NCBI GenBank assembly: GCA_958510875.1
Contig: OY294070.1
Location: 18,157,631-18,221,630, forward strand
Origin: Endomychus coccineus
Taxonomy: Eukaryota > Arthropoda > Insecta > Coleoptera > Endomychidae
Length of the DNA stretch: 64,000 nt
Direction of reading: 5' to 3'
Shown: in pieces, positions 44,435-56,400 of the stretch
Layout of the letters: each line of letters starts with the position of its first letter
How positions within the stretch are numbered: position 1 is the stretch's first letter
Translations under genes and position numbers: made by a program
Notes under the pieces: model-generated
The model's input: only the letters and a program-made list of their open reading frames with translations
Databases searched by the model: none
What the model was told of the DNA's origin: nothing

Positions 44435-44847
44435 GAACATAATATTGTAACACTTAACCCTATTTCACAATTACACTGACCCTGTTAGCATCAGAAATTT
44501 GAAAGAGAGTTGTATAGGAAACTTTGAGGAAAACAATACTTTTTAAATGATCTCCGTTTATTACATTTGAGGAAAGGATGTGTTTCATAATTATAATTTT
44601 GAAATTTAGTCTGATAGCCATATTTAAACATCTTCTTTTCTGACTTCCACATGCTTACGCTTAACGTGACATTTTATATATACGTGATTCCAGCTTTCAT
44701 AAATCGCAATATTCGCACACAGATATCTTCTCTCTTGTGTGTATACAATTGATGTGAATTTTTTATTTGACTTGTTAGGGGTTCCATAATCGCAATACTC
44801 ACACTTGTGTATTTACTCTCTTATGTGTACACAATTGATGTGCTGTT

Positions 44848-46671
44848 TTAAATTTGAGAAGAGATTGCTTCCATAATCGTAATACTGACATCACTATCTT
44901 CTCTCTTGTGTTTAGAGTTAATGTGTCTTTTTAGAACGGACATGTAAGTGCTTCTATAATCACAATACTGACACTTGTGTATCTTCTCTTTTGTATGTAC
45001 AGCGTTGATATGACTTTTCAAATTAAACATCGAAGGACTTTCATAATCACAATACTCACACTTGTGTATTATCTTTCTCGTGTGTTTAGTATTAATGTGG
45101 CTTATTAAATTTGATATCCGAGTGCTTCCATGATCGCAATACTGACATTTGTGTATCTTCCCTTTCGTGTGTTTAGAATTGATGTGTTGTTTTATAGCTG
45201 ACATATAAGGACTTCCATAATTGCAATATCCACACTTGTGCATTTTCTCTTTTGTGTGTATAGAATTGATGTGCTGTTTTATAGCTGACATATAAGGACT
45301 TCCATAATCGCAATATCCACATTTCTGCATTTTCTCTCTTGTGTGTCTAGAATTGATGTGCTGTTTTAAATTTGACAACAAATTGCTTCCATAATCACAA
45401 TATTGACACTTGTGTATCTTCTCTCTTGGGTGTATAGTGTTGATGTGTATTTTTAAAAGTGACATGTTTGGGCTTCTATAATCACAATACTGACACTGAC
45501 GTATCTTCTCTTTTGTGTGTATAGTGTTGATGTGATGTTTGAAAGCCGACATCCAAGGACTTTCATAATCGCAATATCCACACTTGTGCATTTTCTCTTT
45601 TGTGTGTACACAATTGATGTGCTGTTTTAAATTTGACAACAAATTGCTTCCATAATCACAATGTTGACACTGATGTATCTTTTCTTTTGTGTGTATAGTG
45701 TTGATGTGACGTATTAAAGCTGACATCCAAGAACTTCCAAAATCGCAATCCTCACATTTGTATATTTTCTCTCTTGTGTGTATGGAGTTGATGTGTCTTT
45801 TTAAATTTGACAACAAAGTGCTTCCATAAATGCAATACTGACATGTGTGTATCTCTTTTGTGTGTACAGAGTTGATGTGAGGTTTTAAAATTGATGGCTG
45901 AGTATTTTCAAGATAATAATGTTCAGATTTGTATATCATTGTCTCCTTTTTGTGTTCCGAGTTGATCTCGTTCTTTGTACATGAAAGTAAAGTCCTCTCA
46001 TCGTCACAATTCACGATTTTTTTTAACTTCTTCCACTTGTGTTTATTGGTTAGAGTTTTCCTTTCTTTCAGATCATAAATCAAGTCAGACTGATCCTTTT
46101 TATAAAATGAATGTTCAAAATCACTGTTGTGCATAACCATTATATTACTTTTTATGTCTGTCACTTCATCAATTTCATACTCACATTTTATCTGTGAATG
46201 ATCCAAATTTACATTGTCTAAGTAATCTTCATTTGAATATATATTGTCTTTGACACATATCTGAGGCACATTGTATTGAAATTCATCAATAACTAAATTT
46301 TCAATTCTGAAAAAGGAAAAGTACCTATAATATTTCTATGAATAGATTTTCGTCATGCAATGGTTGATTCTATTCAGTTTGAGAATACATTGTACTGGTG
46401 AGTTATTGAGCTGACACTTCTAAAGACATAATTGAGTGAAACCAAGATCACTTAATTTGTGCATCAGTGACGATTGTGTCAAATCCTCCAGGAGTCTCAA
46501 CAGATTTGAAGGCCATGATTTGATTATAACTTACTTTATTTGGGATTGTTGATTATCTACATACTCATCTTTAGTTTCCTTTATATCTAAGTATTCATGA
46601 ATTTCGTATTTGGTTTCCATCTGGGTTTCCAAATATGGTATATGTGCTATTGCTATTGTTGTTGACAACAT
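44848..46671 (-). CDS. C2H2 zinc-finger protein, duplicate A
   Basis: Two exons: 46671-46535 and 46306-44848 (donor gtaagt, acceptor tttcag, phase 2), 531 aa starting MLSTTIAIAHIPYLE. The first 180 residues are acidic and finger-free. Eleven tandem C2H2 fingers follow, each reading like CQYCDYGSNLLSNLKQH with C-x2-C-x12-H-x4-H and HTKEK(I/M)(H/R)(K/Q)C linkers. Probably a nuclear DNA-binding protein of unknown target. The frame leaves the finger register in DSDVSITIMEAISSQI; another frame still reads CQYYDYGSNLFSNLKQHIN. So a small deletion truncated an originally longer finger array, with decayed finger sequence downstream to about 44640. The start agrees with the only Met conserved in both duplicates. 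Confidence 0.9.
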
Positions 46672-46820
46672 ATTGTATTGTGTATTGTCTGAGTTATAGT
46701 ATGTTCCGTAAATCAACTTTTGTAATCAGAATTCTGGTTCGCGTTCGATAAATAGCGCATCCCTGAAAAAGTTTGATTTTGGAATGCAATTCCTGAAATT
46801 GGTTAAAGCAGACTAACCAA

Positions 46821-47345
46821 CATAGATATTATATATACATACTACATACATCGATAGCGCATCAGGGATTTTCATTGACTCTAACCCATAGAGATCATAT
46901 ACTATTTGATCTGTATGCTCCAACCAACGTATACGTGCCAGAAAACATCTCTCGACTCACGCGCCACCCTTTTGGTACTACGCAACAGATGTCGCTTAGA
47001 GCCAAAGAGGTGTATAGAACTCTTTGCTTAGAGCACTCTCTTCTCATATAGGAAACAGCCTCGAGTTTCCAGATCTGTATATACGACCGTGACTCCAACT
47101 TATGAAACAGCTGACAAGGGGCAAAACATCGTCCCAACCATGAGACTACATGTTACTGTAATCTATCATATTATGTTGTTTTCAAAAGAAAATAGCAATA
47201 TTTTAATACAGAAAACTTCTTTAGTGCTTTGTTTCTTAGTTGTGATTAGTTGTTTGGCTTTTTACTTTCATTTTATCAAATGATATTGTGTAATAACTCT
47301 TGACGACATTAAGGTTATATAGTGAAGTGTGTGTGATTTATTACT
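46821..47345 (+). mobile_element. fragment of P-like element with nested insertions
   Basis: From 46821 (CATAGATATTATATATACAT) to about 47345 it matches the right end of the element at 60643-62325 in reverse orientation, including the frame MTPTYETADKGQNIV. It is interrupted by a palindrome (46887-46917) and by 46925-47094, a relative of the CACGGTCG element. The opposite end is missing, so it is a truncated copy. Confidence 0.75.
46887..46917. other. 31-bp palindromic insertion with 8-bp duplication
   Basis: CTCTAACC (46879-46886) and CTCCAACC (46918-46925) flank CATAGAGATCATATAC...TTGATCTGTATG. The arms match at 13 of 16 positions. It is absent from the corresponding place in the intact relative near 62260-62280, which shows it is an insertion. 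Confidence 0.7.
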
Positions 47346-47772
47346 TTTATTGGATACTTTTAAACATAATTTGGTAACACTTAACCCTAAATCACACTAA
47401 CACCGACCCTGTTAGCGTCAGAAATTTGAAAGAGTTGTATAGAAAACTTTGAGGAGAACAATACTTTTTGAATAATCTCCGTTTATTACATTTGAGGAAA
47501 GGATGTGTTTCATAATTATAATTTTGAAATTTAGTCTGATACTCATATTTAAACATCTTCTTTTCTGACTTCCGCATGCGTACACTTAACGTGACATTTT
47601 AAATATATGTGATTCCAGCTTTCATAAATCGCAATATTCGCACACAGATATCTTCTCTCTTGTGTGTCTACAATTGATGTGAATTTTTTATTTGACTTGT
47701 TAGGGGTTCCATAATCGCAATACTCACGCTTGTGTATTTTCTCACTTGTGTGTTTAGAATTGATGTGCTGTT

Positions 47773-49401
47773 TTAAATTTGAGAAGAGATTGCTTCCATA
47801 ATCGTAATACTGACATCACTATCTTCTCTCTTGTGTTTAGAGTTAATGTGTCTTTTTAGAACTGACATGTAAGGGCTTCTATAATCACAATACTGACACT
47901 TGTGCATCTTCTCTTTTGTATGTACAGCATTGATGTGACTTTTCAAATTAGACATCGAAGGACTTCCATAATCACAATACTCACACTTGTGTATTATCTT
48001 TCTCGTGTGTTTAGTATTGATGTGGCTTATTAAATTTGATATCTGAGTGCTTCCATAATCGCAATACTGACATTGGTGTATCTTTTTTTTTGTATGTATA
48101 GTTTTGATGTGATTTTTCAAAGTTGACACACAAGGACTTCCACAAACACAATACTCACACTTATGTATTATCTCTCTAGTGTGTTTAAAGTTGATGTGAC
48201 ATTTTAAATTTGACATCTGAGTGCTTACATAATCGCAATACTGACACTTGTGTGTTTTCTCTTTTCTGTGTATATCGTTTATGTGACGTTTTAAAGCTGA
48301 CATCCAACGGCTTCCATAATCGCAATCCTCACATTTATATATTTTCTCTTTTATGTGTATAGAGTTGATGTGACTTTTTAAATTTGACATCTGAGTGCTT
48401 ACATAATCGCAATACTGACAGTTGTGTGTTTTCTCTTTTCTGTGTATATCGTTGATGTGACGTTTTAAAGCTGACATCCAAGGGCTTCCATAATCGCAAT
48501 CCTCACATTTGTTTATTTTCTCTTTTGTGTGCATAGAGTTGATCTGACTTTTTAAATTTGACAACAAAGTGCTTCCATAAATGCGATACTGACATGTGTG
48601 TATCTCTTTTGTGTGTACAGAGTTGATGTGAGGTTTTAAAATTGATGGCAGAGTATTTTCAAGATGATAATGTTCACGTTTGTATATCTTTGTCTCCTTG
48701 CATTCCAAGTTGATCTGGTTCTTTGTACCCGAAAGTAGAGTCTTCTCATCATCACAATCCACGATTTTTTGTATCTTCTTCCATTTCTGCTTATTGGTTA
48801 GAGCTTTCCTTTCTTTCAGATCATAAATCAAGTTAAAAGACTGATCCTTTTTATAAATTGAATGTTCAAAATCAGTGTTGTGTATAACAGTTATATTACT
48901 TTTTATGTCTGTCACTTCATCAATCTCATACTCACATTTTATCTGTGAATGATCCAAATTTACATTGTCTAAGTAATCTTCATTTGAATATATATTGTCT
49001 TTGACACATTTCTGAGGCACATTGTTTGGAAATTCATCAATAACTGAATTTTCAATTCTGAAAAAGGAAAAGTATCTATATTTCTATGAATAGATATTCA
49101 TCATGCAATGGTTGATTCTATTCAGTTTGACAATACATTATACTGGTGAGTTATTGAACTGACACCTTTTAAGACATAATGGAGGGAAACCAAGATCTCT
49201 TAATTTGTGCATCAGTGACGATTGTGTCAAAACCTCCAGGAGTCTCAATAGATTTGAAGGCCATGATTTGATAATAACTTACTTTATTTGGGATTGTTGA
49301 TTATCTACATACTCATGTTTAGTTTCCTTTATATCTAAGTATTCATGAATTTCGTATTTGGTTTCCAAATCTGGTATATGTGCTATTGTTGTTGGCAACA
49401 T
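47773..49401 (-). CDS. C2H2 zinc-finger protein, duplicate B
   Basis: Two exons: 49401-49283 and 49057-47773 with the same donor, acceptor and phase as duplicate A; 467 aa starting MLPTTIAHIPDLE. An in-frame stop just upstream fixes this Met. Nine finger units: the first is degenerate (CQYRIYGS...SQINSMH, missing one Cys and one His), and the rest keep C-x2-C-x12-H-x4-H. It ends in the same out-of-register tail DSDVSITIMEAISSQI as duplicate A, so that truncating shift predates the duplication. Beyond the stop, finger-like sequence continues in another frame (EKIHKREYCDYGTPNKSNKK). Finger gain or loss distinguishes the copies. Function probably DNA binding. Confidence 0.88.
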
Positions 49402-49546
49402 ATTGTATTATGTATTGTCTGAGTTAGAGTATGTTCCGTAAATCAACTTTTATAATCAGAATTCTCGTTCGCGTTCCATAAGTAGCGGATTCCCGAAAAA
49501 GTTTGATTTTGGAATGCAATTTCTGAAATTGGTTAAAGCAGACTAA

Positions 49547-50471
49547 CGATCGAAAGTTGGCGGTTGCTTCGGTTCGGTTTGAACTTTTCTTTTACTTCTG
49601 TGGTTATGAAGGATAGTTTTATGTTTTGTGAGTTTCTTATTCCACAAACCACTGTCACGGACGTTCCGTAAATAACCGAAATTCCGTAACCATTCTGGTA
49701 AGGCCGGTTTGACTCGGCTATTTACGGAACATACTCTATGATATTCCTGCATAGGTTATATTATATATAAATTCTCGAGAAATAGGTCACACACATTGTT
49801 TATTTTCGTCTTTACGTACGTTTCAGAAGACGTACGAATTTCTAAAGCCAATTTCAATTAAAAATGCCCACTTCTTTTCTTTTATCTCAACTTTTGCTTC
49901 TTTCTATAGGCAGTTTGAACTGTGATAATGGTCTATTAATAGTATTAATCTATGGATCTGAATGTGATGTAAATTGTACGTGATTAGTAGTCAAAAACTT
50001 TAAAATATATCGAATCCCTTTAAACCTCGTTTGGGATTGAGTTTCAAAAAATCTGGTTTTAGTGGTTTCCTATAAGGAACATATCTTCCAAGTTACAAGT
50101 CGGTCCGCTTTATATTTTGGGAGATTTCGTGGTGAGTGAATCATGAGGTTGTAGTTGTTCTGTGTGTGTCAGTGTATGTGGTAGCCTTTTATATAATAGA
50201 TTTTATCTCTATGCTCCGATATTTATTTTATTTAAGAATTCACTGGGTTAATTGGTAAATGTCAATGTGAAACATGACATTAGAAAAGAAAACAAATGTC
50301 ACATTACTAGTTCAATTAATAATATCAATTAAGGAATAAAGCTGTAAATATGAGTTATATTATATTTAAAAGAATATAAACTAGACTATGAGCTGGAGGA
50401 TCCAGGATTACACAGTTGAAATCTAAGCGGATACGCCCTAAAGACCTTCGATTTTAATAAAGAAAAGAACT
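49547..50471. other. intergenic interval with repeat fragments
   Basis: 49765-49845 holds one arm of the Penelope terminus (tctcgagaaataggtcacac, tacgtacgtttcagaagacg). 49910-50140 matches the dispersed repeat at 42580-42840. The last 200 bp should contain the promoter of the next gene. Confidence 0.5.
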
Positions 50472-53400
50472 ATGAGTTTCTGTAGAATATGTTCTGACCC
50501 CTTATTTTCCCATAATGAAAATGAACTTGGTAATTGCGAAATGGTCCTGATGATGAATGTAATTCAGCCAAATGTACCTATACTGGTAATTAAATTTTGA
50601 TTCATTTGGGTGTTCATTAATTATGCTTGAATTATTATTAATCTTCTTATTCATTTCAGATAAAAGAGTTATCGAACAAGTCCAAAATATGTATTCAATG
50701 TATAACATTACTAAGATCAACATATAATTTCAAAGTTATATGTGTAGCAACAGAAACTAAGTTACGTAGCTACCTGACATGTAACAGGGTCCAAAATGGA
50801 AAAGTTAATCTCAGAGATGTGATTGAAAGTGAAGAAGGCATTATAATGGACAAGCACATTCCAGTATGTCGTACATGCTTGAAAGAAGTTGTGAACAATG
50901 AATTTTTACATGTCAATGGGAAGGTTGTTGGTGTAAAATGTGAAATAAGGGATATGCTGAATGTTTGCTTCTCTGAAATGGTAATGCTCAACAAAGTTTT
51001 CAAAGGGAAAAAGATTAATTGACATATATTTTTCATCTTACCCCTACATTCAGATCAAAAATTAACTTTTTTCTCTTGTTTGAAGTGTGTGAAATACATT
51101 TTTATCTGTTTTGATTTCCAGAATTTTTATGTTTCCAATGAACCGATACTTTGCAAAACATGTGTAGAGATGTTGATCATGTCATTTGCTTTCCACAGTA
51201 AATGTGCTGCTTCGGAAAAAATGTCTCTGCAACAAGAAAACGCTGTAATAAATTCTCAGATATTTCATACTAACAAATGCACCCCAGAAAATGGAATTTC
51301 TAAAAAGAAATTAAATTCCACCTTAACCTGTGTTGATGGTAGTAAATCATTAGTAGTTGATCCTCTTATGGTACCAGTGGATGAGATCAAAATTGAAAAT
51401 AAAATAGATGACAGTCCAAGAAAAGACTATTTGCTAGATGACACTACAGAATGGAGGGAAATCAAAGTGAACGAGAAAGGAGAGTTCAAAGAAGAGCCTC
51501 CTGAGATCGAAGAGCCGCATGAGATCGAAGAGCCTCCCGAGACCGAATCAGAACTGATGAATGAAGAAATTAAATTAGAGAGTGAGGATAGTAATGATAG
51601 CACATATTCACCCCCAACAGACAGTAGTAAAACCAAAAGGTGAGTTATTCTTAATCCTTCGTTAACAATAATATCAACAATGTGATATTATTAAATAATA
51701 GAAAGACTATTAAACATACTCTCTAGCTATGGAATCAGGGGAAAGACACACACTTTATTAAAAAACTATTTAGAAAATAGGGGTCAAACAGTTAAAATTA
51801 ACGGTGACTGACAGTTAATATAGGAGTTCCACAGGGTACTGTATTCGGCCTGATACTTTTCCTAGTTTATATCAACACACTCTGCAACTGCAATATAAAC
51901 GGTAAAATAATATCCTATGCAGATGGCACAATGTTGATTTTCTCTGGTCCATCATGGGATCTTGTAAAAGAAAGTGCTTGCGAAGGACTCAAAACAATAA
52001 AGACCTTGCTGGATGCTCTTAAATTAACAATTAACTTAACAAAGACTAACTACATTGCATTCTCAATCAGCAACCATTCTCGCCCAGATTTCAATTACCT
52101 ACAATCTAATACTAGTGAATATACCGGGATATCAAAAATTATCTTGGTCAAGGGTGGTTGTGGAATCTAAAACGTGTCTTACTTTACGTTTGAAATAATT
52201 ATGTCATCATTAATTTGAAGTTTCTAAAAGTGCGAAATTTCTTAATTTTATACGAATATTGTAACACTCAGAAGTCTTTAGCGCTTTGGACGTGGCCTAT
52301 CGAAATTAGAAGGTTCTAATTATCTAAAAACATAATTGCATGAACGCCAGACGTCCTATGTAATTAGCTACGAACGAAATCATTTTGACATATGCCTCGA
52401 GGAGCTCGCTGCTCGTAAGTTAGAGTTTATACATTTTACCTCGGTCTTGTTAATTTGGGACCGTTTCTTGCCCCGTGCGACCGGCGCCAGTTGTAATAAA
52501 GTGTTTTTGGCTATGGCCGCTAGCTTTTACCCGCTTCGTGTATATTTTAGTCGCGAGAAAATTCCCTTTGGTGCGTTGCACGTAAGACGCGCTTAGCTGA
52601 GATCTGAGAATAGCTGAAACGGTTTTAATTAAATTTTCCTATTTAATGGACATTTATCGAAGAAAGAAGGGCCGTCGGGCACGGTCCGATACTAAATCTG
52701 ACTACATGGAGCGAAAACGGCACGCGAAAAGTCGTCGTAAACCCGTATTAGGTACAACCAGTTTGCACTTTTCTAACTCGCGTGCTACGGGCTTCTCACG
52801 TGAACGTCATTCGATTTACGGAAAATTAAGTATTTCAAAACAGTTTTTGACCCGGATTGTGGCTATCACGACCTTTGAAAAGGTTAAAACTTCACATCAT
52901 TATTTCATAATTTGTAGTTCATTATTGTTTTACAACTGAAATAAATAGGTATGAAATTTGTAGGTTATTGATGATGTCAGTGTGACAGTGACATAATTAT
53001 TTCAAACGTAAAGTAAGACACACGTTTTAGATTCCACAACCACCCTTGACCAAGATAATTTTTGATATCCCGGTACAAATATATATAATGAAGTGAAATA
53101 TGTTTATCTATGAAATAAATGAAATGAAATAAAATGAAATAGTTTTGTTTGTTTCAACCCATATTAAAACACAAGTTGTATTCATAATAATATTTAATTT
53201 GATTCATTAAATATATACTAGTGATTTTGAAAAACGGTCTGGGGTTGTAAGGCATTATTATAAAGACCACCCCACACAGCAATATCGTATCTTAGGATAG
53301 ATTCAATTAACGATTGGTAGAGAATGATTAATAATTTTTATTTATAAACTTTCGTAGCTCATAAAATTTATAAATATATCTTCGTAGTTTTGCTGTTAAG

Positions 53401-56400
53401 GTATTAATGTGGTCTGTCCATTTAAGGTGTTTGTCAATAATTATACCCAGGTATTTGGTTTTATCGGTACTGTTTGTTTCAAGATTTGAGTCTTGAAATT
53501 TTAATTTAGAGAAATCAGGTCTGTTTGCTTCTGTCAGAGAAAAGGCTATATATGACGTTTTGCCTACATTTAAAGACAGTTTGTTGAAGTCTAGTCAGGT
53601 TTTAACTATGGATATGCCATGTTGAGCCTTTTCCTTAACAGTGTGCAATGTGTTGTCTTCAAAAACTAGCCCTGTATCATCAGCATATGATGTTATAGTG
53701 CCGCCTGTATGTGTGTCTAGTAAAGAGTTGAAGTAAGTAATTAAAAGCAGGGGTCCAATAAATGTACCTTGAGGTACTCCTATCTGTATACCATCAGTGT
53801 TGTTGTACATATTTCTTATTTTTCCAATTTGTTTTCTCTCTAGTAAATAATTTTTGAAAATCTCCAATACAATGCCTCTTACTTCCATATTGTTCGAGAG
53901 TGTGATCTTGGTAGTCACCATATTTTTATCGGAAAAGGATGTTTGTATCTTATTTATATTCTTATTCTAGTTCAAATAAAGGTGCAATGGGGCCGAGACT
54001 GAAGTGGTTCAAATGTAAATTATGCTCGTACAGCACGAAAAGAAAAGGATTCTTGGTACGTCACAAAATCGTTCATACTCCCGGCTACGAGAAGAAAGTA
54101 TTCAAATGCAAGGAATGTGGCTACACGGCGAAAAAGGAAAAATCGTACGAACACCATTTATCGTTGCACAAAATCGGGGTCGACTTCAAAAAGCACAAAT
54201 GCCCAGAATGCCCGTACGGCACGAAGAAAAAAAGCAAGCTGCTCAGACACATGACAGTCCATCGAAACGAGACCGAAACACCGATGTTCAAATGTTCGCA
54301 GTGTATGTTCATAACGAAATGGAAGGAGTATCTTGCCCAGCACGAACTCACGCATTGTGTAGAGGGGGAACTGAAGAAATACAAATGTCAAGAGTGCGAG
54401 TTCAGTACTAATTGGAAAGGTGAGCTGCAAATGTTTTGAATTGATTTTCGATACTAAGTTACCAGTTAATTTGTTCACATACAATCAGATTTTACGTTTA
54501 TTTCACTTATAATAATAATAATAATAATATATCTTTATTGGTGTACAGGGGTATACAAAATTTGTTTTACGACATATTTATGTACATACATATGTATGTG
54601 TATTAAATGATGTGTCACTTCTATAATATAATAAAAATTCACTGGTAAACAAATTACAGATAATCCTATACAAGTAGGTTTGTGTTTGTAATTTATTTAC
54701 TTCTACTTACCCTGACAACAATAAAGTAGCTAATCTAATCTAAAGCTGAAGTTATAGAGAGAGAGAGAAAAGGAAAGGGAAAATTAACAACTAAATTGAA
54801 TTAAATTGAAATAACATTACAAAAATAATAATAATGATATCAAACAAGTATAAAAATACTAGATAATTACTACAAAAATATAATTGATGGTAAATCGTTT
54901 ACTTTTCATTTGTTAAAAATTAAATTTATATATAATTTATGAAATTTGATAAGAAATGATACTAGGAGTATTAAATTTTGCTAAGACATGACTCAATTAT
55001 TAGTTCATTTTTTCTTATCCATGGGTCCAAAATTATTATTAAATTCTTATAACTTTTGTTTTTGTATTTGCTGGGTATTAAATTGTACAATTTAGGACCC
55101 AGATAACTGATATGTCGCTGACTAAAAGAAGTGTGTTTCATTTGAGAAATATATAAATTATTAAAGTTGAATCTTGTATGAACATTGTGCTCAACTGTCA
55201 TATGGTACACACTTTTTTTATGCATAAATTTAATTACTGCCTTAACAAAAAGGTATTTAACAACAAATAGTTCACTCTCAGTAAATAAAAGGTTTGTTGA
55301 ATATATTCTCGGCTTAGACATAATGAGTTTAATAATATATTTCTGCGTTATACTTAATTGGTTTAAAATTGTTGTGTTTGCCACTCCGTAAAAGGCTATT
55401 CCATAATTTATAATCGACTCAATTAATGATTTATATATTATTTTTAGATCTTTAAATTTGAGTATGTTTTTCAATTCTTTAAATTTATGAATGCATTTCC
55501 TAATTTTATTAATGATATATTTTATGTGTTTGTCCCATTTGAGGTGTCTGTCAATAATGATTCCTAAATATTTCACTTTTTCAGATCTATTTAATTTGTC
55601 ACAATTACATGTAGTATAAGTATTGCATTTATAGTCATGTAATTTTATAAAATTTTCTTGTGGTGTATTCAGGTTAGTTATGCTAAAAGTAATAAAAGAG
55701 GATTTTGTAATATTCAAAGTTAGAAGGTTTCTATCAAGCCAGTTATTTATCATAGTTATGTCTTTTTGAGCATATTTATACGCCATTTCCCAGTTTTCGG
55801 CCTCTATCAGTAACACAGTGTCGTCTGCGTAACAGATTATCTTTGCGTTTATGTTCAGTTCAAAAATATCATTTAGATAAATAATGAATAGTAGTGGACC
55901 TAACACTGTGCCTTGTGGCACACCAAATTCCACCAGGGCCTCATCACTGTAGGTATTTCGGATGCGAACTTGTTGTGAACGATTTGTGATGTAAGATTTC
56001 ATTAAAGAAAGTGCTGTTCCTCTTACACCTACAGATTCGAGTTTTTCTAGTAGAATTTGGTGTGACACCGTATCGAAGGCCTTGGTCAAATCTAGGAATA
56101 TCCCCATGCACTTATTCCTATTATTTATGGAATTTATTACATAATGAGTGACTTCATTTATCGCGTCGTCAGTGCTCATATTTTGCTTGAAGCCATACTG
56201 TGATGTGTTTAGTATATTATTGCTGTTAAGAAAAGAAGTCAATCGTAATTTTATACATTTTTCAGTGATTTTACTTAAACTAGTGGTTAATGAAATTGGC
56301 CGGTAATTACTTTTATCACAATGTGACCCATTTTTCAGAATAGGTACTGTAATGGTTTTCTTTAGAATATTAGGAAAATTTCCACTACCTAAGATAGTAT

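Larger units (their letters stand above)
44443..49546. repeat. tandem segmental duplication of a zinc-finger gene
   Basis: 44443-46817 and 47369-49546 are direct copies covering the whole gene, its upstream region (to ggttaaagcagactaac) and a decayed 3' stretch (from ggtaacacttaaccct). The units are about 2.38 and 2.18 kb and differ in finger number. The spacer is P-like element debris. Confidence 0.9.

Noticed and set aside
47089..47283. Small hydrophobic ORF (MTPTYETADKG...)
   Set aside because: The same frame appears at 62084-62278 because both are copies of the P-like element end; the C-termini differ by frameshift and no domain is known.
54121..54484. Minus-strand ORFs over exon 4 of the double-ZAD gene
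   Set aside because: Antisense of clear C2H2 coding sequence with in-phase splice sites.
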